Shown here: positions 27,440 to 39,400 of the stretch, piece by piece
Numbering within the stretch: the stretch's first letter is position 1
Layout of the letters: every line of letters starts with the position of its first letter
Source of the DNA: Bombyx mori
Taxonomy: Eukaryota > Arthropoda > Insecta > Lepidoptera > Bombycidae
Reading direction: 5' to 3'
Length of the DNA: 64,000 nucleotides
NCBI RefSeq assembly: GCF_030269925.1
Contig: NC_085107.1
Span: forward strand, 5,952,001-6,016,000
The notes under the pieces: generated by a model
Seen by the model: the letters and a program-made list of their open reading frames with translations, nothing else
What the model was told of the DNA's origin: nothing
The model's database searches: none
Position numbers and translations under genes: made by a program

Positions 27440-30400
27440 ACCTATGCTGATAGCCTTGAGAGGCTATTTCAGCTTCACCCTAACGTTAGTAGGTGAGCTC
27501 GCGGGGCTCAACCGGAGAGTTGCTAACACTGACCCTAGCAAGAGCAGTGCTTCGCAGAATCTACCACCGGATCGGAAACGCGACCCACTGAGAAGATCCG
27601 GCGAGAAACTCAGTGGGCTGTGTCTATGGGTTAGTTCGCTCGTCGAGCCCTTCGTCGCAAGCGACGGGTTCGACGAGGACGGTGACCGGTGCTTGTGGTG
27701 CCTAAAAGCACCGTTAATGGATCAGGAGGATCCGTAATGACGTGCTTTGGGCGACGTCGACGGTTTACCATTCGGTCTACTGGGTCGGGTATGTAATTTC
27801 CAGCGGCTACGATGAGAGGGTTCTCATGTCGTGCCGCCTTCTCAAAATGGCGCAGCGATGCCGACTGTAGATACTTACTAAAAGAGTCGAGCTCCAGGTC
27901 GTCGTGGAGATCCACATTCCTAAGGAACCAAGGCGCTCCGACGGCTATCCTGCAGAATCGTGATTGAATAACCTGAAGGGATTTCAAGTGGGTGCGGGCT
28001 GCGTGAGCGAACACTACGCTTGCATACGTCATGACGGGGCGTATACAAGTTTTGTAGAGAGTTACCTTATTGCGGAGGGACAGTTTGCTTCGACTACAAA
28101 GCATTGGATAGAGTCGTCCTAGAATAAACGCGGCGCGGTCGCGTACCGTTTTTATATGGGGACGGAATGTCATCCCTCTGTCGAGGGTGACGCCTAGATA
28201 TTTGACCTTCGAGACCCACGGAATGGGCTGGCCAAAGAGAGTGATGGGACTAACGGCGGAGGTGTTTGCGCGCCTACTACGGAGTGGGATGCTCGAAGTG
28301 ATGTTCGGAGGGCGACCCCTTTTGAAGAGCACCGCTGCGCTTTTCGTGGGGTTAATGTCTATTCGCCACTTCCGGAACCACTGTCCCATGGTGGCTACTG
28401 CGATCTGGAGTCGCCGATGAAGCAGCGACATCTTCCTACACGAGTAGTAGATAGCCGTGTCATCGGCGAAGAGCGCTAGGTGGGTCTCCGGAGACCGGGG
28501 TATATCATTGATATACAAACTAAATAATAACGGGGAGAGCGCGGAGCCTTGCGGGACTCCGGCAGTCAGTTGACGGGGACGAGAACGAGTTCCCTCTACT
28601 CGATATCGAAACGAACGGTTCGACAAGAAGTCTCGTATGATGAGCACGAGTCTGTCTGGCACTCCCATGTTGTACAGTTTGTAAATTAAACCGTTGTGCC
28701 AGACTTTGTCGAACGCCTTCGCGATGTCGAAGAAGAGGGCGCCGGTCGGGATTTGTTTACGCCTATTTAGCCCTATCAGAATGTGCTCCGTGAGGCGGTG
28801 CACTTGTTGTACGCACGAGTGTTTTGAGCGGAATCCGAACTGTTCGTCTATGAGAATTTTGTTCGCGGTAACAAAATCCCAGAGGCGTTTTCTAAGGAGA
28901 CGTTCGTAAATTTTTCCTATCGTCGAGAGGAGACTAATCGGACGGTAACTAGAAGTTTCGTTTCTCGGTTTGCCCGGCTTATGTATACCGATAACGTCCG
29001 CTTCTTTCCACACCGCGGGAAAGATGCAGTGCGTCATAGCGGCATTTAAAATTGTAGCCAACATTGCTATCAGTTGGACTGGCAAAAATTTTAGCGCGCG
29101 GTTGTGGATGCCGTCGGAGCCTGGTGCCTTCCTAGGTTGGAGGTTGTGGATCGCGTCTCTAACTTCGTCAGCGGTAATGGGGGGTAACGCGTCCGAGGGC
29201 GGCAGGGAAGCTCTGCGCTCGACCTCCCTGTCGACTAACTCGGTGTGTTCGGGGTCCGCGTGTTGAGTGCTGGTGGTGCACTGCTCTTGCAGTGCATCGG
29301 CCAGCAGCTCAGCCTTGTCATCGTCATCGAATGCCGGTGGTTGGCCTGAAGGGCGTAAGAGGGGAGGCATAGTAGCGGTAGTTTCGGATTTGAGAGTCCT
29401 AGCTAGTCGCCAGTATGCTTGGTGGGAGGGCGCGAGTTGTTCTAAATAACTATGCCAATTATCGTTACGCGCGTCGCTTAAGCGGGAGTGGACTTCGCGT
29501 TGTAGACGACGCATCTGAATCCGGTTTGAATGCGTGGGAAGACGATCGTAGGCCCGGATTGCCGCGTTCCTAACTCTTAAGAGATTCCTAAGATCGGGGG
29601 ACAGTCTGATGCGGTGGAAGCTGTCCTCCACATCGACTTCTTTAGAAGATCTAATGATCGCGGAAGAGATATGATCGGTAATGATGTTTATGGATTCGAC
29701 GGTGTCCTCGGGGGATGGATTCGAATCCGGGCCGTAAGGGAGGATTGGCGGAGCGGCGTCGGCTAGGCACGTGCCCAGCTTATTCCAATCCACCATGGTC
29801 CTCGTAACAGTGACTGGGTTGTGAGGGCGACCGAGCTGCATAACGACAGGTCGGTGGTCTGAGTCGAGCTCTGACATTGCTTCGATGGAACGCAAGCGCA
29901 GAGTTACGTTCCTAAGCAATGCCAGGTCTATAGTGCTCGGACGGAGCGCGATGTTATACGGATAACATGTTGGAGTTGGGGGACCGACTATTTCAAAGGT
30001 GAGGTCGTCTATAAACGCGTCGAGACGCCTACCGTTAACGTTTGTACGATGGCAGTTCCACCTAGTGTGGTGGCAATTTAAATCGCCTGCCAGGATGACA
30101 GAGTCTCCCATGCCGAACAGTGACTCGATGTCACTGCTCAGAAGGGGCTTGTCCGGGGGGAGATAAACGGATGCGATGACGATCGGCTGGTGTCCCGTCA
30201 GCGAGATACGGCACACTGACGCCTCGATATGTGAGAGCGAGGGAGTATCGAGAGGGACAACGTGCAGGGCCCGCCTATAGTAAATGGCAGTCCCGCCTTT
30301 GGAGGCGGTGAGTCTGTCATTCCTAACCATGACGTAATTCGCGACTTTCGGGTCGCGACGCGAGGGCTTCAGACAGGTTTCCTGCACTAATAGAATATCT

Positions 30401-33400
30401 ACAAGATTATCGCGGAGGAATTCAAAAATTTGATCGCGTTGCCGCGCGAGTCCGTTAGCATTATAGAATGCTAACGTAAGGGAATACGGTTTTTCTCTAC
30501 CTTTTTGCGCCATTGGTTACCGGTAAAGATTTTATAACGTACGCGACACGGACTCGTAGACGTCCATGTGATCGAAAGCGGCCGCGAGCCGCTGTTCGGG
30601 GGTTACCGACCTACGTATCGCGTCTGCGAACGATCGCAGACGGTCGAAGTTGACCGCGGTGACGAAGTCACGCACGAGCGCGAAGTCGTTGACGGCAGAG
30701 GGTTGCGGGGGACGGAACGCGGGCGCGGGGCGAGGTGCGAGCAGGGGCTGGGGCGCGGGGCGTGTCACGAGCGGGGGCGGGGGTGCGGTTTCCGTTCCCG
30801 CCTTCGTATACGGCAGCGGCTTTTTCCACGCCGAGACCGTGGGAACTGCAGCCGGCACGAAGGCGGGTTTCGGCACTGAAGGTGCCGAAGTCTTTGGGCC
30901 GACGGTTCGCGGAGCTGGGTGGGTTAGACGTTTTCGCGGAGCCCTGGGACATCCACGGTAGTTCGCGGGGTGCCCTTGCTTAAGGCATAGGACACAGCTG
31001 GGAGGTTCGGTCGCGGTTTCCCTATCTCTAACGCAATCTAATGTAGCGTGATCGCCGAGGCATTTCACGCAGCGGGGGCGCGCGTGGCAATTACGCGCCG
31101 AGTGGCCATAGAGTTGGCACCTGTAGCACTGCCCGGGAGTGCCACGCTTATGGGGGGCTTCGATCGAGATCCCGGATAGGCCGCAAATTGTCGTGAGACA
31201 TGCGATCTTCTTTTTGGCCTCCGGGGTGGGTTCTAACGCCACGAGTATCATATTATAGGGCTGTTTGCCCCGCCCGCTGTGCATCCGGTGCACACTAACT
31301 ATCGGGAGGGCCTGAGCGGTCAGATCCTCCTTAATGTAGTCTATTTCTAGCTCCTTAGGGACTCCGCGTATTACTACGCGGAGCTCGCGGTCCTCCTGAA
31401 GAGCATAGGTGTGGAAACCTATGTTCTCCTTTCGGAGGTATGCTGAGAGGGCCCTATGGTCGCCCGGCGTTGCGACCTTGATCTGAATCCCATGCGCGAC
31501 GTTACGCGCATGGGTGTAGTTAATTTTATTAGCCTGAAGGGCCTGGGACACGCGATTCCACGCTGTCTTCTCTTGAAGTATCAGCGGGGGCGGGGCAGCT
31601 ACTTTGGGAGCGGGCGCGGGCTTGGGACGCGGCGGTGGGGTTACGCGGCGCGCGGAGTCCGACTCCGGTGTAACTACTACTTTCGGTCGAGAGGCGGACG
31701 CGGATTTCGTCTGTTTTGTCGTGGAGTTCCGGGACTCCACGGCGCGAGTACGCTTCTTTCCACGTGTCACTGTTTGGAAACCATCCGAGGTTCCGGGCTG
31801 AGGGCTGGACGCGGATTCAAAGTCCATCTCCGATTCCGTATCGGAGCCTGAACTTGAGACTACGGAGGTCGCGACGGACGAAACGAGCGATGACGTAATC
31901 GACGCGGGCGCGGGGGTGGGGGTAGCGCTAGGCGCTTCGTGAGTCGCATCGTCGGAACGTGCGCTCGAAATTAACGCGGCGGCGGGGGGCGCGCGTCGTG
32001 CCTCCGAGGCACGGTTGAAATACGCGGCGACGGACGCGGGGGGGGAGGGATTGCCACGGGAGGCCCTATAGGCTAAATATTCGGCCCTAATTGTCGGGTA
32101 CCTTTCCCGGAGGAACCCGACAAAATCACTGTCACTGACACTTTCACTGTTCTGCATCTTCGGTCTTCTTGCCCGGGGGGGGCGGCCCCGGGACTTTTGT
32201 TGAACTCGCCGAAAGGCGAGGCCCCGGATAGGATTTGTAACCCCCCTGTGCTGCAGGACAGCAAGGAGCAGGGGGGGGGGAATGCCTATGCCGTGAAAAC
32301 GGCAATCGGCGGGGAAAAGGAAAGGAACCCGCTCGGGCTGTATAGTGCTACAGCAGGCAGAATCGCGAGCGGGGGTCTAGTCTTGAAAAAGACTGTTGTT
32401 TTGGGAAAGGTTAGGAAATCGCTAGCCTGTGAGTGCCACAGGAAGCCTGATCGTAGCGATTGGTTTTGCCTTGAAAAAGGCAGTTGGTAAAGGGTGGGTT
32501 CGCGGTTACAACACTTTAGCGCACAAAAATGGACTCCGAGACGCAAATCGCAAGCGACCAACGGATCGGCACGTCCGCACTACTGAATTGTAAGCACGAT
32601 GTATTCACGGTCACTACACTGTCGAGCACAACTGTGAGTTCAGAGACGCAGCTCGCAAGCGGGCCACGGATCGGAAAGCACGTCCGCGCACGACCGAGTC
32701 GTGAGCGAGAATGATGTAACTGTACTTGAGACCTTAGAACTTATATCTCAAGGTGGGTGGCGCATTTACGTTGTAGATGTCTATGGGCTACAGTAACCAC
32801 TTAACACCAGGTGGGCTGTGAGCTCGTCCACCCATCTCAGCAATAAATAAAAAAAAGGATGAATAGCTTAAATTTTATCGCGAATTAATAATTCCGGAAT
32901 GCACTGGATGTGAGCAGCGCTGGACCGATCTTTGTTGCGAGGCTTGGGGGAGGTCTATGTTCAGCAGTGACGTCTGTGGGCTGATAAAAAACAATTCTAC
33001 TGATAAATAGATACTTTTAGTTTTTATTTCGAGATATATTTTTATTTTAAATTATATTTATTGATTTTGTGATTTTATTGGCATTCAAGTGGAAACTCGT
33101 TGAAGTAGCTTCTTAACTATAATATTTAATCTAAATAATCTTTAATATTAAATGAAAGTTTTAGCTATAACTAAGATTCGTTTTATTTGGAAGATAACTC
33201 AACCAATGACGTTAGAGAATTGATTTGATTAGAGATAAACAAAAAACCTTTTAAAATCTTATTTATATAAGTTACCTCCATAATTAATAATGAACCGGAT
33301 ATTTTGTATTGTTACATAAAATAGGTATACGAGCTCACGGACAACCTGCTTTTAAGTGGTTACTACAGCCTATAGATATAAATACCGGCAACATGGATGC

Positions 33401-36400
33401 CGCCATCCACTTGACAAACGTCGCCAACGCGACTTTAGGTCAAAGTATCAATATAAATGCACAAAGTCGACGTGGCCTAAAAGCATAAGACGCGGCTGGT
33501 CCCGTGGATTCGTACCTAGCGACGCGACTATGCCGGTGTTCGAATCCCGCAAACGTGTAGCAATTTATAATACTAATGAAATACGTACATGACATTTATG
33601 CACGAATGAGTTCCACGGTGAAGGAATGACATCGTGTAATTAAAATCAAACCCACCCTATAATTATAATCTGCTTAATTACTGATGGTTGAGCGGCTTCT
33701 GTAACCGCACGTATAGATACAACCACCCCGGCTAGTTTATGCCCTAAATTTTTTCCCCTACTTATTCTCTGGTAGCCTAAGAGCCAGATACGCCCAGACG
33801 GGTAGGTAAGCTCACCGGCTCAACCTGAGAGCATTTGCTAATACCAGCCCTAACAAAAGCAGTGCTTCGCAGAATCTACCACCAGAAAAATCAAGCAGAA
33901 AAAAGCAGGATGGTGACACTGACCTATAATAGCTTACAACATTAAGGCACCAACCTGCAATCTAGTTATTGATCGGGTGATACGTAATTGTATATAAAGT
34001 CAGTCAATACACAAGTTGGTAATATGGGCGGTACGTAATATGTGTAACAATTTGTGAAGTTTTAGTGGCGTACCTACATACCTGTCTATGCATAAACTGG
34101 TAGTTTTTATTAAAATTATTGATCAATATGATGCAATCTAGAATTAAAGTAGGTATTTTCCGGTATTTTAACGGATCCTGCTTCATTGCGTGCAACTTTC
34201 GAATTCTAGTGTGTCGCTCCTTACAATAGCTGTTGTTACAAGAATACTTGATAAAACGCATACCGTCATAGTTCTCATACTTTCACAGCGCACAAAGAAT
34301 GAGACAGAACGACTCGTGGGAAAGTATTATTGCAAGTCAAATGTTATCGTACACACGTTGCGTGACTTTTATAGTATAATTTAATAAACAAATGTATTCT
34401 TTTTTGTGAATGAATCAATTTTAAAATTATATGTACACGTGTAAAATTGACTTTAAGTATCATCCAGTATATAAGCATATTTAAGCATCTTTAAGTATCA
34501 TAGTAATTATGAAATAAGAAACTTTCTATCTTATGTTAGTGTAGTGAATGATCACCAGATTGCCCAATGTGTATTCCCTTTTAACTATTCCCTCAATAAA
34601 CAATAAAACAAAGAGAGATATTGATAATAAAAAGTAAACATATGTCATCCTGTGTGAATGCACATCAACCTACTTAACAAATAAATGAATCCACTAAAAG
34701 CAAATACTGCAATTTATCTTTTGTTTAACTTGTAATCGTATTGAGAGCTAAAACTAAATCTGAGTTCGATTTGAAATTACGCAAGTTTTAATTCTAGAAG
34801 CGTCTAACTCTAAGAAAGGTATAATTAGACGAAAGATTTTAATGTTCGTTCAATGCCTTACAAAATAATTTCTGACGCTTGCACGCTTGTAATATTCAAA
34901 AGAGCATCAAGATTCATAGATCATTTACCGTTTATGCCGCGTTTGGAGCGTATCGAGAAGTTGTTAGTGGTTCTGTTACACCACGCCTCCGGGAATTACG
35001 CATAAAACAAATTGATGTTTGATCTAAGACACCCTTGGCGATTGAACGTATGCGATATTATTAAATTTCCGCTATTTTAAATGTACGGTAATCATAACAA
35101 GAAAGAGTGGTCGGAAGTCCTAGTTTATATAAATGAAAAATATAACAGTAATAACCCAATAATAATGTATCGTCCACGCGAAATATAATTTAGAAGAGAT
35201 AATAAATCTAATTAAGCAGAAAAGAGGAACATTAAATATAGAGTACCCAGTGGGTACCCACCCAAAGAAGACAACTGCCAGTTTCGATGCCTTCCCAGAT
35301 CATCCGCTGATTTTACTAATACGGGTTATTGTTAAGTGGTTAATGATTTGATTTCAAGTAAGTATTATTTTTGTGTAAGATATTAATTAATGTCCGGGAT
35401 TTGGGCGTCATGTTTTTGTCTCGTGTGTGTCTTCGGTAGTCATAACACAGGAGAAAATCGTTAAAATTGAATTGTCTATTAAAAACAAAAACGTGATTCC
35501 TAACATATGTAATTACTGAATAAAAGAAGATAGTTATCCATTCACGTCATGTTAGTTTATTCCCATTTTGATTTAGGTAACGGTCTCGTTAGATTCTGCA
35601 TATACCTACTAGTTTGCATCTAATAAAGTACAGCCTTGTTGTGTAGATCGATTGATGTACATGGAATATCTTATAGTAATATCACGCCTCACATTCTTTG
35701 ATTACAGAATAAAGAAACTGTTTATTGAAATAATCTATTCAACCTTTAAAATCACAGGCCTTTCGAATTTCAAATAATAGCTTAATGGTTTCCTAGTAAA
35801 CTTTCCATTGGACCGGTCTCATCGTGGACGTTCTAATTTAGCATCTTATTCAGAGAAATATATTGATTAACAAACTTTAAAAAAAAAGAAAAAATAATTA
35901 AAACCATTCTAATTGAAGATGATTTTAAAAATCTGAATTGTAAAAATATGCTTAATATACGACTGGTAATAGCAGTATTTTGATTTTATTAAATTTGGTA
36001 GCTAGCATTTTACAATTAAAACGAATTCTGCTCACACCAAAATGTTAAAAGTTGCATTGTGTAGTGGTAGGCTAGCAACATTGCCGAAGATCCCGATATC
36101 CAAAATATGTTCCCTCGGAATTTGATTCTAAAATCGAATTACCTTAAGTCTCTTTGCATGTAACTGTCGATGTGTAGATTTTAGATGCATTCCATATATA
36201 CGTTTTCGGCCCGTATTCGATTCCAGACCATACCAAAATGCATTGTAATTGTCTTGCATGAATATTTCGCTCGTTAGGAAAACATACCCTACAGCTGAAC
36301 AATAGAATGTTACATCTCACGCAAAACAAACTTCAATTTTTTTAAATTACACTTCCTTTGTTTTCGTAAAACGGAACTTGGTTTTGTACGAAAACAATAG

Positions 36401-39400
36401 TAATAGCTGAAATCGGCATTCATCAGCAAGTTCTGCTATATGTAGTATAATCAATTAAAGGTTTCAGTGGAGATTGAGATGGGATGCTATGTCTGTTCCC
36501 CGAAAAGTCAAATTAGAGTCCGTACTGGGTAGCGTGACATTATAATATGCACATGAGACTTTTTTTTCCGTATATTGGCTGTCCTTAATAGATTAGTTTC
36601 GCTTATGCGTTGAGTAGCGGCTGAGCTACAAACCCTGGCATTGCTGAAGTCCTGAGCGACATTTTTTTTCTAACCTACGGCTGCGCTGTACCTTTGTCGG
36701 TTTTAGAAAGAAGAAACTACCTTGTTGTAAAAAGAAAAAAACAAGTCATCATCACATACATATAAATATGTATATCGACGCTTGAAAGGCAAACATGACT
36801 AAGCGACAATAACTGCTTTGAACATAAATGATTGGTTTACGAGCCAGCAGATGTTAGCAGTCTCCCAGACTGAACCCCGTGAGCACGCCTACACGTTTGG
36901 TAAAGCTAACATAACCCCCCGAGGATACTAGAAATAAAGGGCAAAAAAAAACAAATACACGAACTTTCTACAAGTGATCAAGACGCTTGTAACAGCAACG
37001 CTTTTTATAAAGCAAAGCCAAACTTTTTTTTAATTTGAATGCAAATTATTTCTTCATTTCACTTCTAGTTTGGGATTAGTGATTATGAACGGGCAATCAA
37101 TTCGCATCGAATATACATACCTTAAAGTGATTAATTGTGCAATGCGAGGATACGGCTGAACTTTGAACGCGAGTGAAAGTTTCTGTGCCGCCCGTCACTG
37201 GCGTCACTACGCATAACTATGCAACCATCATTGAACACTTTCCTCGATCAAGTCACGTACTCCTCGTTGATCGAGTGGATAAACAACTTACTGGAAACAT
37301 TTTTATTGGCATAGACATAGACATGTGGACTACTTCAGTCCATCGGGCCAAAGTGAATGCTACCGTTCACTTGCATAAGGGCAGAATCATTTAAACAAGT
37401 TACATTTTAGACATTATTTTAAATTTTATGTCTTTTATCTTATAAGAATTTATTATTCGAGGTTTTTGCTGTCGGAATCTTCATATTTGAAACTTTATCA
37501 GAATGAACGTCATATAAAAAAGAATAAAAAGAAAAATTTTTTTCTTCTTCCAAATAAATATATTTAGCAATCACGGACAATTAGAAATATTTTCGTTCAA
37601 GACTTCAAACTTGTAAACAAAACATAGCCTTTTTATCAAATCTTAACTCTTCTTTTGTCTTGACAGAATAAATTGAAGTAAAACCATTAAAAAATTACGA
37701 CCTTATTAAAGATCAAGAGCTACGTGTTTTTTTTTCGGGTTTTTTGCATGACATGAATTCGAAATTTCATTTGTATTGTATAACAACAGCTAAAGCACAT
37801 TTCAAACCGGATCATATAACTGTTCTGAGGACATGCAGGATAGTTGTATCTACCCGCATAGGCTCACAATACATCCTACAACCGATTAACTTCGGATTGT
37901 AGTGCTGTCTTTGTGTTTTATGTATCTTTTTAGCTTATGATGTGTATTGTGTGCCTAATAAATAATAATAATAATAAAATGAATATAAAATTAAATTTGC
38001 GAATACGAAAAAAAATTTCAACATGAATGATGATAAAAAACTTATACCCAATTATTTAAAGTATACAATTACAAGACAAAAGGAATTGTATTGTAGCCAT
38101 AATTTAACATAGATTCGGACTCAACATAGATGCTCATTCGAACGTGATAATGACAGTACTCTTCCAAAGACAACGTAGTGCAGACGTTCCGTTACATTAA
38201 GAAAGATATTAATTATAGCCTCAATTCTGGACAGCGATCATTGTACCGTAACCAGACGAACTGATAAAAGACCATTGTTACGGGTCAAACCGTTGTTAAA
38301 ACGTACAGCATTTATTTAGGTAATTTATTGTGAACTCGTCACTTCACGGTTGCTTAGTAGGATTGAAACTGGCAGGTTTGCTTGTATCTATTATGTAATA
38401 GATCCTTCAAGTTCCGTGTAAATTATTATCATGCAAAACAACAAACACATTCAGAATAATAATAACATGTTATTTGTATTTTGTATCGTAATTATGTAAG
38501 CCTAGCCACGTAATATGATGTCGATTTTTAAATTGGCGAAATATGTAGTAGCCCAGAGCGAATGGTGTATACCTGGCAAGTTAAAAAGCACTAAAAATAT
38601 TTTAGTTATTAAAGCTTTTACTTAAAAAGCTTTGCTTCGAAGTAAAAGCACACAATATAGTTTTTTTTTTCAATTTATCTCTATCTTTTTTCAGTGTCGA
38701 TCGCCTGCCGATGACATACCTTTATAATATGATACTAGCGACCCGCCCTCGCTTCGCTTCGGAAACTGTAATTAATTATTGATTTCTCCACTATTTAATG
38801 AATGTTATTATACAAATAAACCTTCCTCTTCAATCACTCTATCTATTTAAAAAACCGCATCAAAATCCGTTGAGTAGTTTTAAAGATTTAAGCACACATA
38901 AGGATATAGGGACAGAGAAAGCGATTTTGTTTTATAGTATGTAGTGACATTGGTTCTTTAAAAAAATAGATGTCATTTTGTCATGGTCTTTTTTTTATAC
39001 ATCTGCGGATAGTTCGGTTTTGAATACTCAAATATGACAACATTGGCGTGTCAACACGACTAGTATGAGACTACAATATGCTAACTCCCATCGAACGAAC
39101 CGCATGCAACAAAAAAGAACTGCCATCAACCTAAACTATGAGCTGTGACAAAATGTAATGCCTTTATTCAATGGTTGTTTAGAACAAAGGCTGGTCGTTC
39201 GATGGTTCCATTTATCTGATGATACAATCATGTCGCCCAATATATGGCTCGTTGTCATAGGGCTTTGTATCTATAACACGCGTGTGTACATACAATGTGT
39301 GTGTGTCTGCATTCTCTTCGAAACCTGGACCTTTTATCAACATATTGAATCTGTATATGAAACTATACCAATATTCTATCTAATATTATCCAATATAAAT

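Larger units (their letters stand above)
27405..32712 (-). mobile_element. Complete Jockey-like LINE retrotransposon with both ORFs intact
   Basis: This 5,308-bp element lies on the - strand. Reading 5' to 3' it has a 5' UTR (32712-32158) with two diverged copies of a roughly 105-bp unit, ORF1 (32157-30532), an 18-nt spacer, ORF2 (30513-27631), a 3' UTR of about 196 bp, and a poly(A) tail seen as 30 T at 27405-27434. The 10-bp target duplication GATGTAACTG occurs at 27395-27404 and 32713-32722, inside a Bm1 SINE. Intact ORFs, long tail and perfect duplications point to a recent, possibly competent insertion. APE-type endonuclease, RT without RNase H, and Gag-like ORF1 place it in the Jockey group. 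It may be close to Bombyx BMC1, but that was not confirmed. Confidence 0.93.

Noticed and set aside
28187..29449. Four + strand ORFs of 60-98 codons
   Set aside because: Antisense shadows of LINE ORF2.
30568..31898. Several + strand ORFs rich in Gly/Arg
   Set aside because: They are antisense shadows of the GC-rich LINE ORF1.
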